Origin: Enterovibrio calviensis DSM 14347
GTDB lineage: Bacteria > Pseudomonadota > Gammaproteobacteria > Enterobacterales > Vibrionaceae
Direction of reading: 5' to 3'
Assembly: GCF_000621165.1 (NCBI RefSeq)
Contig: NZ_JHZA01000001.1
Span: 1,048,606 to 1,112,605, forward strand
DNA: 64,000 nucleotides
Part shown: positions 44,158 through 55,534 of the stretch, piece by piece
Layout of the letters: each line of letters opens with the position of its first letter
Position numbering within the stretch: position 1 is the stretch's first letter
The notes under the pieces: generated by a model
The model's database searches: none
Seen by the model: the letters and a program-made list of their open reading frames with translations, nothing else
What the model was told of the DNA's origin: nothing
Position numbers and translations under genes: made by a program

Positions 44158-46914
44158 ATGCTTTTTCGCTCACTGTTAATTGCCATCGTCATGTTGTCGG
44201 CGGGGTGTTCGTCACTTTCACCTTCACCGTTACTGACTTCGGACCCCAATTGGACGTCAGTAACACTCTCCAATGGCTTTCGCTATCACCTCTACCCGCT
44301 AGAAGGGCAAGATGTTGAAGTTAGGCTTGTGGTCAACGTGGGAAGTCTGAATGAGGCTGATGGGGAAAGAGGTTACGCGCATTTTATTGAGCATATGGCA
44401 TTCAATGGCACTCAACGTTTTCCCAACAACAGCGTGTTCGATGAATTTGCCTCAGTCGGGGTTGAGTTTGGCCCTGATATCAATGCGGTAACCGAGTATG
44501 GTCGTACTATCTACCAGTTGTCATTGCCTGACGACGAAAGCGCAAACCAAGCCCTAGCTTGGTTTAGAGACATCGGTGATGGGCTACTGCTAGATGACGA
44601 CGAGGTAGACGGCGAAATTGGTGTCATTTTTGGTGAATGGCGTCAGGATAACCGTTCAGCGACCGCGTGGCAGCTCCAGTTGTACGATGCGTTACTGCAA
44701 GGAACGCCTTACATTCAACGCGATCCCATAGGTACAGAAGAAACACTTCTAAATGCCACAAGCCAAAGCTTACGAGGGTTTTACCATCAGTGGTATCAAG
44801 CCAATCACATGCAGTTGGTGGTAATTGGTGGGTTTGATGAAGCCTCACTAAGCAAAGAAATTGAAAAAGAATTCTCTTCACTAAGAACAACAAATACTGA
44901 GCCTGCCCAGCATCAGCTCCCTGAGCTTGACCCGAACATTCAATATCCTTCGACGTTGTATGCACCAAAGGGAGAATCACCTGCGGTAGTACTGAGCTTT
45001 CCGGCGGGTCGCCATACTGTTCCTCTCACCCTTCGTGACCAGCAAGACACTTGGCTAGATTGGATGGTGTTAGATGCCATTCAATTGCGTTTGGAAGAGC
45101 AATTTGACCGTCAGGGTATCTCTCATAATGGCATATACAACAGCACAGCATTTACGCCGGGGTACGATGTCTACGAGGTGGTGCTTGAGTTCAATGATGT
45201 TGACCGTCGACGTGTCTTGGAAGCGCTCGCTGATAATGTCTCGTCACTACGTGACCACGGTGTGAGTGATGACGAGTTTAATGCGCTGGTAGAGCAATAC
45301 AAATCATCGATTGGTCTATTTGATGATGTACTGTCTGTTGAGATCGCTGAAACTGCGATGCAGTACCTCTATACCAATCGCCTTTCGCCGGACGATGAGC
45401 AAGAGCGCTCCAATTTTGTAGATTTCCTAAGTTCATTGTCGTTAGCGGCATTCAATGACAGCTTAGAAACGTTACTCGCCGAGAAACATCAAGCCATTAC
45501 ATTGGTTTACGCCAATGGAGAGTCGATCGCCGACGCCGATTCACAACGCGCTGCATATTTTGCCAATGTGTCGAAACGAGGTAATAAAGGCGACATTGCT
45601 TATCTTGATGTGAATATTCCTCAACCGGAATATTTCAGTGAAGCCAGCATTAGCGCGACAACTCAACACCTGGGGTTATATGAATGGCAATTACCCAACG
45701 GTTTGCCGGTCATGTTTTATCAAATGGATCAGCCCACTTATGAAACCTACGTGGTTGTTCAAGCTAAAGGTGGCTTATCGGCATTGTCGCGACGAGAGCG
45801 AGCGGCGCTAGACCTTCTGTTTGAAACCTATCGCGCAGGGCTGGTTGGCAACATCAATGCCTATGACTTTTCGCACCACCTCGAAGCTCGTGGTATTTTC
45901 ATTGAACCCGAAGTGTTTGGAAAGAGTCATAACCTGTCTTTGTTGACGCCTAATGAATCTCTTCCTGATGCGCTGAATGCCTTGAGGTATATGGTTGAAG
46001 AAAGTACACCTAACAACGAAACATTTGAACGAGAAAAAGCGCGGGTTGTTCATCTTGTGAATAGCGCTGAAGACTCACCTTATGACCAATTTGGGCGAGC
46101 ATCCTATGATGCGTTAAACCCTGCGGATTCCTATGATTCCCCGTTATCATCGGCGGATTATGAGGCCGTATCATTTGATGATGTCGTCAAGCTATACCAA
46201 AAACTGTACGGCGATTTGGGTGGCTTCAAGATCTATCTCGTATCTGATGAGCCGGTCGAGACGATGCAGGGATTGGCATCGGCTTATCTAGGGGGAGTGG
46301 CGACAGACAGGCGGGAGACACCCACAAGACAAAACAGTTATCGCGACACCCCCACACGCGTTGTGATGCATGTATCGCCAGAAGACCGAACCTATGTGGA
46401 GCGAATCATTGTTGACGAGTCTGAAGCGCGAACATTGGATTTGATTTTTGCCGAAGACATGCTGAATCGGGTTTTACGACAGCGCTATAACAACCTAGTG
46501 AGAGAAAAATATGGGCTGACTTATGACCCTTATTTTTCATCGTGGACGGGAGACGGGGAGTTGAAGTCTGTCACCACATTGACGGCATTGATTTCGCCAG
46601 AGAAAGAGACAGAACTCGAAGCACTTTGGCCTGAAATTCAACAAAAACTGTCCGAGTCAGTCACCGTATTGGAAAGAAACAACGCGGCTCGACAACTTTC
46701 CAGAGACATGTATGACATAGGTAACGATGGGTTATACATGATTGGCATGTTAGCGCGTTATGATCTCTGGGATTATGGCATTGAAGGGGTGTTGTATCCT
46801 GATGATGTGATTGAGCGTGTTGATGAACAGTGGCTGAGCAGGCTTGCGGGTCAGTTGTTTAAAAACGGAATCCTGTTTGAAAGCATCTTGAGACCACAGA
46901 ACACGGCGGAATAA
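44158..46914 (+). CDS. M16 family zinc metalloprotease, lipoprotein
   Basis: 918 residues from ATG 44158 (GGAG seven bases upstream). Lipobox SAGC at 14-17 implies anchoring to the envelope. The inverted zinc motif H75-F-I-E78-H79 is followed by a Glu in GEIGVIFGEWRQ, the M16 third ligand. Two M16 halves are present, as in PqqL-type proteins; the C-terminal half lacks HxxEH. It probably degrades peptides in the periplasm. Confidence 0.85.
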   Translation: MLFRSLLIAIVMLSAGCSSLSPSPLLTSDPNWTSVTLSNGFRYHLYPLEGQDVEVRLVVNVGSLNEADGERGYAHFIEHMAFNGTQRFPNNSVFDEFASVGVEFGPDINAVTEYGRTIYQLSLPDDESANQALAWFRDIGDGLLLDDDEVDGEIGVIFGEWRQDNRSATAWQLQLYDALLQGTPYIQRDPIGTEETLLNATSQSLRGFYHQWYQANHMQLVVIGGFDEASLSKEIEKEFSSLRTTNTEPAQHQLPELDPNIQYPSTLYAPKGESPAVVLSFPAGRHTVPLTLRDQQDTWLDWMVLDAIQLRLEEQFDRQGISHNGIYNSTAFTPGYDVYEVVLEFNDVDRRRVLEALADNVSSLRDHGVSDDEFNALVEQYKSSIGLFDDVLSVEIAETAMQYLYTNRLSPDDEQERSNFVDFLSSLSLAAFNDSLETLLAEKHQAITLVYANGESIADADSQRAAYFANVSKRGNKGDIAYLDVNIPQPEYFSEASISATTQHLGLYEWQLPNGLPVMFYQMDQPTYETYVVVQAKGGLSALSRRERAALDLLFETYRAGLVGNINAYDFSHHLEARGIFIEPEVFGKSHNLSLLTPNESLPDALNALRYMVEESTPNNETFEREKARVVHLVNSAEDSPYDQFGRASYDALNPADSYDSPLSSADYEAVSFDDVVKLYQKLYGDLGGFKIYLVSDEPVETMQGLASAYLGGVATDRRETPTRQNSYRDTPTRVVMHVSPEDRTYVERIIVDESEARTLDLIFAEDMLNRVLRQRYNNLVREKYGLTYDPYFSSWTGDGELKSVTTLTALISPEKETELEALWPEIQQKLSESVTVLERNNAARQLSRDMYDIGNDGLYMIGMLARYDLWDYGIEGVLYPDDVIERVDEQWLSRLAGQLFKNGILFESILRPQNTAE

Positions 46915-46963
46915 TGTTGGGTAGAGTGTTCTTTAAGTCAGCAGGAATGTGTGAAACACAAAA

Positions 46964-46986
46964 ACGCGCCAATGGGCGCGTTTTTA
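46964..46986 (+). terminator. Terminator after the M16 protease
   Basis: ACGCGCC pairs with GGCGCGT over AATG and is followed by TTTTATT. Confidence 0.85.
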
Positions 46987-47015
46987 TTCAGATGTATTCA
47001 TTGATGGCTCAGCGA

Positions 47016-47189
47016 TCAATGAGTAGATTTTCCGCCGAAGTATTTTTCTAAGATTTCTGGCGTTAATTCGCCTTTCTCTTCAAGCGCTTTAAGTTCAGCT
47101 GCAATGCGTTTTTGATCTTCTAAAGAAGGCAAAGGAAGATCGGGTTCGCGCTCGGGTGCATCTTTCATCAAGTTTTCTAAATCGATCAT
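47016..47189 (-). CDS. Small conserved-looking hypothetical protein
   Basis: 57 residues, acidic and helical (PSLEDQKRIAAELKALEEKG, then LTPEILEKYFGG). Codon use matches the host. Not assigned to a family. Confidence 0.6.
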   Translation of the reverse strand: MIDLENLMKDAPEREPDLPLPSLEDQKRIAAELKALEEKGELTPEILEKYFGGKSTH

Positions 47190-47239
47190 TGTTTGATACC
47201 CATAGTCTGTTTGCCTCGTATTCTAAGGAAAACACCCGC

Positions 47240-47344
47240 ATGCGAGCAACTGATTCTGCTGCTAGCGGCGAAATTTGTTGGTGGAACAATAAGCCCAAGG
47301 CAAGGGTTTATCAGTTTGTCGATGACACTGAGTCAATCAGGTAA
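47240..47344 (+). CDS. Possible 34-residue protein
   Basis: Starts at ATG 47240 with AAGGAAA about nine bases upstream; begins MRATDSAASGEICWWNNKPK. The ribosome site and ordinary composition make it plausible, but there is no further support. Confidence 0.3.
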   Translation: MRATDSAASGEICWWNNKPKARVYQFVDDTESIR

Positions 47345-47518
47345 CCAATGCCCGTAGTTGATTTGTGTTGGTGAAGGGGTTTCATTTCTCGAAAGAGCAT
47401 CAATTTCTTGTGTTTTCTGATTTTTTGTAACACTGTAACAAATATACCTAAGCGCGCTACACCGTCGTACTACACGGTGGATAGCCGACAGACAATAATA
47501 AAAAACAAGGAAGGTAGT
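47345..47518 (+). other. PhzF gene upstream region
   Basis: The sequence is AT-rich before the gene. TTTTTTGTAACACTGTAACAAA (47423-47444) contains a GTAACA repeat pair that may be a regulator site; nothing else is seen. Confidence 0.3.
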
Positions 47519-48406
47519 ATGTCAGAGATTCTTGAAGTCTATGTGGTTAATGCCTTTGTTGCTGATAATCAAGGCGGCAACCCTGCGGGTGTGGTTCTTA
47601 ACAGTGCCCACCTTTCCCCATCGCAAATGCAATCTATCGCTAAAGAGCTAGGTCATTCAGAAACCGCGTTCGTTTCACCGTCAAAAAAGGCAGATTTTCG
47701 CGTCCGCTTTTTCACACCAACCAATGAAGTGGATTTTTGTGGGCACGCAACGGTCGGAACGTTTTCTGTCTTGTTCAAAAATGGAAAACTGGCCGCGGGT
47801 GACTACAAACAAGAAACAGGTGCAGGCGTGCTTGGTGTAACAATTTCTGAGGAAGGCCGAGTGTCGATGGAGCAAGCCTTACCGAAGTTTGGCAAAGAGT
47901 TCGCTGTTGAAGACATTGCGCCTTTGCTGGGAATTACCGCGGAAGACATTTTAGCCACAGGCTTGCCAGTGAAGGCTGTATCGACTGGCTTGGTTGATAT
48001 CATTGTGCCAGTAACCGACGAAGCGGTACTTAACAACGTCTCGCCAGACTTAGCGGCGATTAAGAAATTCAATAAATCATCGAAAACGGGGGCGGTTCAT
48101 GTGTTTTCATTAACGCCGTCCGAATCTGATATCTCTGCGCGCTGTCGTAACTTTGCTCCACTACTGGGCATTGATGAAGAATCCGCGACGGGCAGTGCAG
48201 CAGGAGCGCTTGCGTCCTACTTGCATGTGTATCAAGGTGGCGGAAAGTATCGCTACTTGTTTGAACAAGGTGAAAACCTAAATAAACGCTCATTGATCTG
48301 GGCCAGCGTAGAACCCGATGGCGAGAAAATCACTGGCGTGAGTGTGGGTGGTTTTAGTGATAAACCCCAGCGTATTCCTTTTCGCATTGAGGAAACGACC
48401 GAGTAA
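47519..48406 (+). CDS. PhzF-family isomerase-like protein
   Basis: 295 residues from ATG 47519 with AAGGAAGG upstream. The family features are visible: VNAFVADNQGGNPAGVVL at the start, the catalytic Glu in GHSETAFV, RFFTPTNEVDFCGHAT, and ATGSAAGALASYL in the second half. Members use a pair of related domains and isomerise small carbonyl compounds; the substrate is unknown here. Confidence 0.88.
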   Translation: MSEILEVYVVNAFVADNQGGNPAGVVLNSAHLSPSQMQSIAKELGHSETAFVSPSKKADFRVRFFTPTNEVDFCGHATVGTFSVLFKNGKLAAGDYKQETGAGVLGVTISEEGRVSMEQALPKFGKEFAVEDIAPLLGITAEDILATGLPVKAVSTGLVDIIVPVTDEAVLNNVSPDLAAIKKFNKSSKTGAVHVFSLTPSESDISARCRNFAPLLGIDEESATGSAAGALASYLHVYQGGGKYRYLFEQGENLNKRSLIWASVEPDGEKITGVSVGGFSDKPQRIPFRIEETTE

Positions 48407-48437
48407 TCGGTAAGTACATTGAAAGAGAACAAGAAAA

Positions 48438-48461
48438 AGAAGCCGAGAGGCTTCTTTTTTC
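48438..48461 (+). terminator. Terminator after the PhzF-like gene
   Basis: GAAGCC pairs with GGCTTC over GAGA and is followed by TTTTTT. Confidence 0.85.
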
Positions 48462-48582
48462 GTTTTAGAGGAGATAACGCTTAGGGCCACTTAGGTTTCA
48501 TCTATTTCTCGGAAAAAAAAGGAAAAATACGTCATTTGGTCTAGATTTTAATAATGTGTTTCATTAATGGGATGACGACCAA

Positions 48583-49791
48583 GTGACTGAAGTGTTTTTT
48601 TCGTGTCAACCAATCTTCGACAACGAATTGAAGCATTGGGGGAGCGAGCTGTTATTTCGTGAAGGGCTAGAGAACAAATTCCCGTCAGTTGACGAGGATA
48701 CGGCAACATCACGAATCCTAAGTGCTAATTTCTTAGCAAGTTCAGATAGAAAGGCCGACATACGATACATCGTGAGTTTTGGTGAATCGTCACTTCTTGA
48801 TGAGATCCCTCTAGCATTACCACCACAGCATTTGATTATTTCTGTGACTGAAGATTGCGTCCCAACGCAAGAGCTTGTGAGTAAACTTCGTAGCTATCGA
48901 ACGGAAGGTTATCGCATCTTGATGGATGCAAAAGCCATGAAAAACGAGTGGAGAAGATATTTAGAGCTGGTGGATATTGTCAGTGTCAGTATGGAGCGCA
49001 GTGATCCTTCCGATTGGGAAGACACCATCATTCAATATTCTCAGCAAGTATTTCTTGCTCGTAAAGTCGAAACGCAAGAAGAGCTTACTGCCGCCCAAGG
49101 GTTTGGATTTGCGCTATTTCAAGGCTACTTTTTTGAAAAACCGCAGGTCATTCGATCAGAAGACGTCGCACCATCAGTCATGTCGTTGCTCGATGTTTGT
49201 ATTGTGATTAATCGCAACCCCGATGACATCGATACGCTGACTAATATCATTTCGAAAGATGTTTCCTTGCTTTACAAGGTCATCGCAAGTTCCAACATTC
49301 TGGCCAAGACAAAATCCAACAAGATTTCGAACCCTCGACAAGCGGTTGTCTATCTGGGCGTACAGGCATTAAGGCGATTGGTGTCGCTGCTAATTATGTC
49401 CAATTTAAATCACCAACATGCCGCGCAACTGCAGAGCACTGCATTAACTCGCGCCACACTGCTATCCATGCTGACGCTTGAATCGAGCGATTTTAACCAA
49501 GATGAAGCCTTCATCGTAGGTGCTTTCTCGATGTTAGACATTATGTTGAGTAAACCCATGTCTGAGATTATTAGCCAGTTAGATTTATCACCGAATGTGA
49601 AAAAGGCGTTGGTGTCGAAAGAAGGGGTGTATGGCAACTTGCTGTCCATGTGTAATGACATTGAACACGCTAACTGGAACGGATTATTACATTGGTGCAA
49701 TCATCTTAAGCTCAACGACAAAAGCGTCTTGGGTGAGTTTGAAAGCGCACGAAGCATGACCGCTGATATAACGGCTAGCATGCAGGTTTGA
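48583..49791 (+). CDS. EAL-HDOD signalling protein (YuxH-like)
   Basis: 402 residues. The N-terminal 180 are a reduced EAL domain: [19 protein letters not shown] keeps the fold but has ELLF in place of EAL, and later metal ligands are absent. It probably does not cleave cyclic-di-GMP. The HDOD domain follows ([35 protein letters not shown]). Such proteins relay c-di-GMP or stress signals in vibrios. The GTG start is four bases from the sensor kinase's context: the next gene begins five bases after its stop, implying an operon. Confidence 0.8.
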   Translation: MTEVFFSCQPIFDNELKHWGSELLFREGLENKFPSVDEDTATSRILSANFLASSDRKADIRYIVSFGESSLLDEIPLALPPQHLIISVTEDCVPTQELVSKLRSYRTEGYRILMDAKAMKNEWRRYLELVDIVSVSMERSDPSDWEDTIIQYSQQVFLARKVETQEELTAAQGFGFALFQGYFFEKPQVIRSEDVAPSVMSLLDVCIVINRNPDDIDTLTNIISKDVSLLYKVIASSNILAKTKSNKISNPRQAVVYLGVQALRRLVSLLIMSNLNHQHAAQLQSTALTRATLLSMLTLESSDFNQDEAFIVGAFSMLDIMLSKPMSEIISQLDLSPNVKKALVSKEGVYGNLLSMCNDIEHANWNGLLHWCNHLKLNDKSVLGEFESARSMTADITASMQV

Positions 49792-49795
49792 TGTT

Positions 49796-52700
49796 ATGTT
49801 GATGATACGAACAAGACTCGCGGTCATCCTGCTCATTAGCGGAACACTCATTTTGAGTATGTTTGGCGTTTTTAACTACGTGAAAACCCACGAGCGTTTG
49901 CAGGGTGAGCTAGAACATGAGATTTCGTCGATAGCAACGCGATTGTCTTATCGCTTGCCAAATCAGATGTGGAATTTCGATTTTGAGTCGGTAATTAAAG
50001 ATCTAGAAAGTGAGGCGCTATCTCGCTTTGTTTATCGTGTTGAGGTCATCGCTAACGACGACAGTTTTCGACATATTACCGCGCCCAAAGATGGACGTTT
50101 TGACAACGAGTTCAGGCTGCACCGTTTCCCAATACTTTATAAAGAGTTGGGTGAACCTCGGTTGGTGGGTGAGCTCATTGTCTACGAAGATCCCAGACCG
50201 ATTGATAGCTCGCTGACTTCTGAGATTTTGTCGGGTATTGCTCAAGTGTTTTTGCTCGATCTCATGATCATGTTCTTGATTTGGAAATATGCCCGCGCGA
50301 TTCAAGAGATTGAATCTAGTAAGAACTATCTCAATACGATCATTCATAGCTACAAAGACGGTTTATTGGTGCTTGGTGAAGACCATCAGGTGACGACGCT
50401 CAACGAAGCAGCGCAACGGATGTTTGAGTTGGAGGATGTTCCGCAAGACCAGCTGTCTCTGACCAACATTATTTCTAAAGTCGTCCCAGACTCTCGTGCC
50501 TATTTTTCTCAAGCTATATATGGCTTTAATACCAAGAATCTAAATTATGAGCTCAGTCGAGCAAACGACAAGCTCATTGTCCAAGTGCGATCAACCAAGA
50601 TTGAAGTCAATGAATCGCCACTGCAAGTCGCGATTATTCGCGATATCACTGAGCAACACCTCGACAAAATAAAAGTCTCTAAAGGGGCGGAATTGTTCTC
50701 CGCGGTGAAAACACTGCAAGACAAATTCCTTGTGAGTGACGATTACCACAACAGCTTTAAAGAAGTGCTCAAAATACTGCTGAGAATTGGCGAGAGCAAC
50801 CATGGGTTGATTGTTGAGGTCGATTACAGCGAAAAGAACAACTATCGTCCGTTGGCTCAAACACGTTTAGTGGCTAATGGCTATGTGTCGGAAGATTTTG
50901 TGAATAGTGTCATCACAAAGGTTATCGAGACACAAAAAGGCGATAGAAGCCTGCAGGTGGCGGGTTTAACCAATAACAATAATAAGCTTATTATTAATGC
51001 TTTGTGCACGCCGCTGTTTCTGTCGAATCAGTTGGTCGGTGTGGTCTGTTTGTTCGATGAGTCAACCAGTTACGACGATGATTTGCTCTCGTGGATCGAG
51101 CCAGTATTGTCGAGTTTGAGCGCCATGGTTAACTTCGTGCGTCAGAAAAAACTTAACGATTTGATCTCAGAAGAAATGCTTCAAGCGAAAGATGATGCTG
51201 AACGCGCTAATGAAGCCAAAACTAACTTCCTTGCGATGATGAGCCATGAAATTCGAACACCGATGAATGGCATTGTCGGCATGTCTAACCTGCTCAAAGA
51301 CACACCACTCAATCAACAGCAATCTTATTTTGTCGATACCTTGGTGCATTCATCGAATGCCTTGTTAAACATCATTAATGATGTCTTGGATCTGACCAAA
51401 ATTGAAGCGGGTAAAATGCAACTCCTTGAACAGGATAGTGAGCTCGTCGATCTTGTTCATGATGCCTTGGTGGTGTTCCATGCGCGTGCAGTAGAGAAAA
51501 ATCTTCGCCTCCATTGTTTGATTGACCCTGAGTTGCCACGTTGGGTGAGCATTGACCCTGTGAGATACACGCAAATTATTCTTAATTTGGTTGGCAATGC
51601 GGTTAAGTTCACCAAGAAGGGTTCTGTCATGGTTCACATCAGCCAAGCGGTGGTTGATGGCAATGTATTGCTGCGGTTAAAGGTTAAAGATACGGGGATA
51701 GGGATCCCTGAAGAAAACCAAAAGGCTATTTTTGATAATTTTACGCAAGTTGATAGTTCCTATTCTCGGTCCTACCAAGGAACGGGACTTGGGTTGCCAG
51801 TTTGTCTGCGCTTGACAGAATTAATGGACGGCAGGTTAAAAGTGGTGAGTAAAGAAGGTTCAGGCACCACTTTTACGGTAGATATACCCTTAAAGCCTTC
51901 AAACGACCATCAAGAAACATTATTTGCGGGAATGTCACTGAACGTAGACGTCTCAACCTTCAAGGTTGTTATCGCAACGCATGATCCGCAGTTGTACTCC
52001 GTATTTAGCGCGTACATAAATAGCCTCGGCCTTGAAGTCTCTCAATTTACCCCAAGTAGAACATCCCCAGAGGTCATTACAGAATCAACTTTATTATTTG
52101 TAGATGATAGTGAAATTGGTGAAATGCGCGAAGTGATGAACGGAGCTGCCAATACCATTATGATCAGTCACGATGGAATGATCGATGAATTGGGTATGCC
52201 CTGTCTGATTAACCCTGTCAGCCCTGATACTTTATTTAATGCGCTCTCCATCGATGACCCATTACCGACTAATGTCGAAGAAAAAACGTCCGTCGATGTG
52301 AGATTTAATGGTCTAAACGTGCTGGTGGCAGAAGATCACTTGGTTAACCAAGATCTCATGATGTTGGTACTCAATAGCTTGGGCTGTACTGCCTCTTTGG
52401 CTGAGAATGGCCTAAAAGCACTTGGGATGCATAGCGAGAATCAGTATGACCTGATTCTCATGGACTGTCAGATGCCCGAAATGGATGGCTTCGAAGCGAC
52501 TCGTAAAATACGTGAGTTCGATGAGTTGACGCCAATTATTGCCGTTACTGCTAATGCTTTGTCGGGTGATGCCGAACGATGCATTGACTCTGGGATGAAC
52601 GCGCATTTAGCAAAACCGTTTACCAAAGATCAACTCGTGAAACTGATGTTGCTCTACGTGAGCCCTGAACATGTTTCGACGGTGAATGATTCTCTGTATG

Positions 52701-53137
52701 GCGGCGTTGATGAGGTTGCCAACCTTACGGACGACAACGCTCGCAGCGATGATCAGGAAGTCGGCGCAAATCCAGCATTGCCAGCAACAGCAAACACCCC
52801 CGCTTCTTGTTTAGACCTGTCACGAATCAGAGATCAGGTGGGTGATAGTGACGAACTCATGCAGCACATTCTTGGCAAATATGTCTCATCTCAACAAGCG
52901 GATATTGATGCTTTTGAGAAAGCGCTAGAAAGTGAAGATATTGATGCCGTGAAAAAGATTGCTCATCGCATGAAAGGAGCAGCTTCAATGATTGGTGCTG
53001 ATGACTTAGCTGCTTTGTGCTTACAAATTGAAAAAATGGACTGTGAAGTCGCGGAAGACTTACAGACATTTCTTCCTCAATTGAATGATACAACGGTGGC
53101 AATTGCGCGAGAGGTTGAAGCAATTTGCTCCGCATAG
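49796..53137 (+). CDS. Hybrid sensor histidine kinase with receiver and HPt
   Basis: 1113 residues. Two membrane segments (about 8-27 and 146-163) flank a periplasmic sensor. A PAS-like region (180-285) and a GAF-like region (300-445) follow. HisKA has H484 ([12 protein letters not shown]), HATPase has NLVGNAVKF and DTGIGIP, a degenerate receiver spans 720-815, a true receiver has D890, and an HPt has H1057 (AHRMKGAA). It is a BarA/ArcB-type phosphorelay. The EAL-HDOD gene directly upstream suggests linked signalling. Confidence 0.9.
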   Translation: MLMIRTRLAVILLISGTLILSMFGVFNYVKTHERLQGELEHEISSIATRLSYRLPNQMWNFDFESVIKDLESEALSRFVYRVEVIANDDSFRHITAPKDGRFDNEFRLHRFPILYKELGEPRLVGELIVYEDPRPIDSSLTSEILSGIAQVFLLDLMIMFLIWKYARAIQEIESSKNYLNTIIHSYKDGLLVLGEDHQVTTLNEAAQRMFELEDVPQDQLSLTNIISKVVPDSRAYFSQAIYGFNTKNLNYELSRANDKLIVQVRSTKIEVNESPLQVAIIRDITEQHLDKIKVSKGAELFSAVKTLQDKFLVSDDYHNSFKEVLKILLRIGESNHGLIVEVDYSEKNNYRPLAQTRLVANGYVSEDFVNSVITKVIETQKGDRSLQVAGLTNNNNKLIINALCTPLFLSNQLVGVVCLFDESTSYDDDLLSWIEPVLSSLSAMVNFVRQKKLNDLISEEMLQAKDDAERANEAKTNFLAMMSHEIRTPMNGIVGMSNLLKDTPLNQQQSYFVDTLVHSSNALLNIINDVLDLTKIEAGKMQLLEQDSELVDLVHDALVVFHARAVEKNLRLHCLIDPELPRWVSIDPVRYTQIILNLVGNAVKFTKKGSVMVHISQAVVDGNVLLRLKVKDTGIGIPEENQKAIFDNFTQVDSSYSRSYQGTGLGLPVCLRLTELMDGRLKVVSKEGSGTTFTVDIPLKPSNDHQETLFAGMSLNVDVSTFKVVIATHDPQLYSVFSAYINSLGLEVSQFTPSRTSPEVITESTLLFVDDSEIGEMREVMNGAANTIMISHDGMIDELGMPCLINPVSPDTLFNALSIDDPLPTNVEEKTSVDVRFNGLNVLVAEDHLVNQDLMMLVLNSLGCTASLAENGLKALGMHSENQYDLILMDCQMPEMDGFEATRKIREFDELTPIIAVTANALSGDAERCIDSGMNAHLAKPFTKDQLVKLMLLYVSPEHVSTVNDSLYGGVDEVANLTDDNARSDDQEVGANPALPATANTPASCLDLSRIRDQVGDSDELMQHILGKYVSSQQADIDAFEKALESEDIDAVKKIAHRMKGAASMIGADDLAALCLQIEKMDCEVAEDLQTFLPQLNDTTVAIAREVEAICSA

Positions 53138-53348
53138 AATGGAATAAAGATCACATAAACATTTGGATGATAAAGTGATTATTGCTAAATCATACGTTTA
53201 AGCGTGTGAAACATAAGAATATGGACATATACGACCAACTTCCTCCTTTCTTTGTCTACGCTTTCCTAAAGAGTGCTTAGTCGTCGAATTCGGTGACTGA
53301 AGAGCTTTTGAATTTCCCGACAAAAGTGTGCTGACAAGGAGAGTTACA

Positions 53349-54380
53349 ATGAAAAGAACGCTTATTTTTGCGTTTTTCTTCAGTTTAGGTGGTTGTAGTG
53401 AAGAAGCCCCCGTCCCAGAGCCCGATGCTCGTCCTGCAAAACTAATGACCGTATCAATTGGAGAAAGCGACGTCATTCGTTCGTTTCCGGGTATGGTCGA
53501 AGCCGACGATCAAGCGGTGCTTGCTTTCCGCGTTTCAGGGCAGATTTTGTCAATGCCTGCATTTTCAGGAGAGGATGTTGAGGAAGGAAAAGTTCTAGCG
53601 GAGCTGGACAAAGCCGAATACGTGTTGCTTTTAGAGAAGGCAAAATCCATTCATGCACTTGCGACGGTGCAATATCAGCGCGCGGTTAAGCTAAAAAAGA
53701 CCAACTTCATTTCGGCTCAAGATTTTGACAAAGCGGTGTCTTCACTAAATGAAGCCAAAGCGGGTTTAGAGCTAGCCCAATCCAATTTCAACTACACCAC
53801 ATTGAAAGCACCTTACGGCGGTACGGTGTCATTAAGAGTGAAAGAAAAATTTGAGTTTGTGAATGCGATGGAACCTGTCATGCATATCCAAACCAACGAA
53901 GTGATTAACGTGAGTTTCCAACTGCCTGAAAGACTCTTCAAGTTCTTCTCTTCTGGCGGCGAAGCGATGAGTCATTCTCCCTCTGTTTCATTTGATGCCT
54001 ACCCAGACCAGACTTTCCCCGCTGAATTTAAAGAAGTGGATACAGAAGCTGACACCACCACGGCGTCTTATCGCATTACCGTGTCTTTGCCTCGTCCTGA
54101 TGGTGTGAACGTATTGCCAGGAATGGCGGCTGAAGTGTCAACGAATTTACCCGCTATTGCTCAAAACACACTGCCTTCAAGCGCGATCGACACTCGTGAA
54201 GGTGCGACTTCGGTTTGGAGAGTGGGAGACGGAGGCAAGGTTGAAAGCGTCCCTATTGTGCTTAACGGCGAGGCACTTGAAAGCGGGTTGTCTGACGGCG
54301 ATGTCATTGTCGTAAATGGCATTCAAAGTCTTGAGGATGGCATGGTTGTCTACCCTTGGGTGAAGGAAAGAGGACTGTAA
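53349..54380 (+). CDS. RND periplasmic adaptor (membrane fusion protein), first copy
   Basis: 343 residues from ATG 53349 (GGAGAG upstream). A lipobox GGC near residue 16 marks a lipoprotein. A barrel-sandwich hybrid with AFRVSGQI and LAELDKAEYVLLLEKAKS, then a helical hairpin and TTLKAPYGGTVS, are typical of RND adaptors. It is the first gene of a three-gene efflux operon. Confidence 0.85.
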   Translation: MKRTLIFAFFFSLGGCSEEAPVPEPDARPAKLMTVSIGESDVIRSFPGMVEADDQAVLAFRVSGQILSMPAFSGEDVEEGKVLAELDKAEYVLLLEKAKSIHALATVQYQRAVKLKKTNFISAQDFDKAVSSLNEAKAGLELAQSNFNYTTLKAPYGGTVSLRVKEKFEFVNAMEPVMHIQTNEVINVSFQLPERLFKFFSSGGEAMSHSPSVSFDAYPDQTFPAEFKEVDTEADTTTASYRITVSLPRPDGVNVLPGMAAEVSTNLPAIAQNTLPSSAIDTREGATSVWRVGDGGKVESVPIVLNGEALESGLSDGDVIVVNGIQSLEDGMVVYPWVKERGL

Positions 54381-55534
54381 TGATGGAAAATCAACATAGA
54401 GAAAAGCATCACTCGTCCTTAAGTAGAATCCAGTTAAAAGGGGGAGCAGTAAAATTTTTCGCCCTGTCGTTGACTGCACTCTTTGTTTTGACCGCGTGTT
54501 CTGAGCCACCGACAACGGCGCAAATTCCCGTTCAAAATGTTGAGGTGCTAGAAGTCGGTGGAAATGACTCTGAAAGCCAATTGCATTTTCCAGCCATTGC
54601 TGCCGCAGCCGACAAAGCGGCATTGTCATTTTTGGTGGCGGGTGAGATTGACAAGATATTTGTAAAACCCGGAGAGGTAGTCGAAAAAGGGACCGTGCTC
54701 GCGACCATTGATCCCATCAACTACAAGTTGGCTGCTGACAATGCGCAAGCCAAATTCGATGTGGCGGACAGCCAATATCGTCGTTCTAAACCCCTTGTTG
54801 AAAAGGGTTCATTGGCGAAATCACAGTTTGATGAACTGGCCGCACAGCGTCAGATTGCGAAGGCGGAATTGGATATCGCCAAGCTAAAACTGTCCTATAC
54901 GACGCTGTCAGCCCCCGTTGATGGTGTCATTAGCCGTGTTCCCGTGGAGCAATTTGAAAACGTCGCCATTGGGCAAACCATCCTCAATATTCATGATGCC
55001 ACACAGGTGGATGTTCGGATCCAAGTGCCAGATGTCATGTTCACTCGGCATGGCGATCGAACCCGAGAAGAAAATTCTCGCGTGATCAACCCAAGCGTTC
55101 AAACAGACGATGGGAAAACTTATTCCTCAAGGGTTAAGGAGTTTACGGCCGAGCCAGATCCTACAACAGGTTCTTTTATGGTGACGTTGACCATGCCAAT
55201 GCCCGAGGACAAATTCATTTTGGATGGAATGACCGTTGAAGTCGTGGTGAAAGAACAAGGCCTACTCAAGGAGCGAGCGAACATTCTCGAAGTCCCTCTG
55301 GAAACCATATTCAACGAAGATGGTGATGGGCTGAATAGTGATAACAAGTTTGTTTGGGTAGTGAGCGAAGATAATCAAGTCGAAAAACGACACGTTATGG
55401 TGGGAGCACTCACGCCAACGGGAGTGTTAGTCGTTGATGGATTAGAAATGGGTGAAAAAGTGGTGTCTGCAGGTGTGAACAAACTGCGTGCTGATCAGCG
55501 CGTCAATATCTTGATGGAAGAGGACGCCAACTGA
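54380..55534 (+). CDS. RND periplasmic adaptor (membrane fusion protein), second copy
   Basis: 384 residues. Start TAATG overlap with the first adaptor. Lipobox LTAC follows an N-terminal membrane segment (FFALSLTALFVL). LSFLVAGEIDKIFVKPGE, a coiled hairpin and TTLSAPVDGVISRV follow in family order. Two adaptors before one pump occur in Vibrio-type Vex systems. It overlaps the pump gene by one base. Confidence 0.85.
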   Translation: MMENQHREKHHSSLSRIQLKGGAVKFFALSLTALFVLTACSEPPTTAQIPVQNVEVLEVGGNDSESQLHFPAIAAAADKAALSFLVAGEIDKIFVKPGEVVEKGTVLATIDPINYKLAADNAQAKFDVADSQYRRSKPLVEKGSLAKSQFDELAAQRQIAKAELDIAKLKLSYTTLSAPVDGVISRVPVEQFENVAIGQTILNIHDATQVDVRIQVPDVMFTRHGDRTREENSRVINPSVQTDDGKTYSSRVKEFTAEPDPTTGSFMVTLTMPMPEDKFILDGMTVEVVVKEQGLLKERANILEVPLETIFNEDGDGLNSDNKFVWVVSEDNQVEKRHVMVGALTPTGVLVVDGLEMGEKVVSAGVNKLRADQRVNILMEEDAN

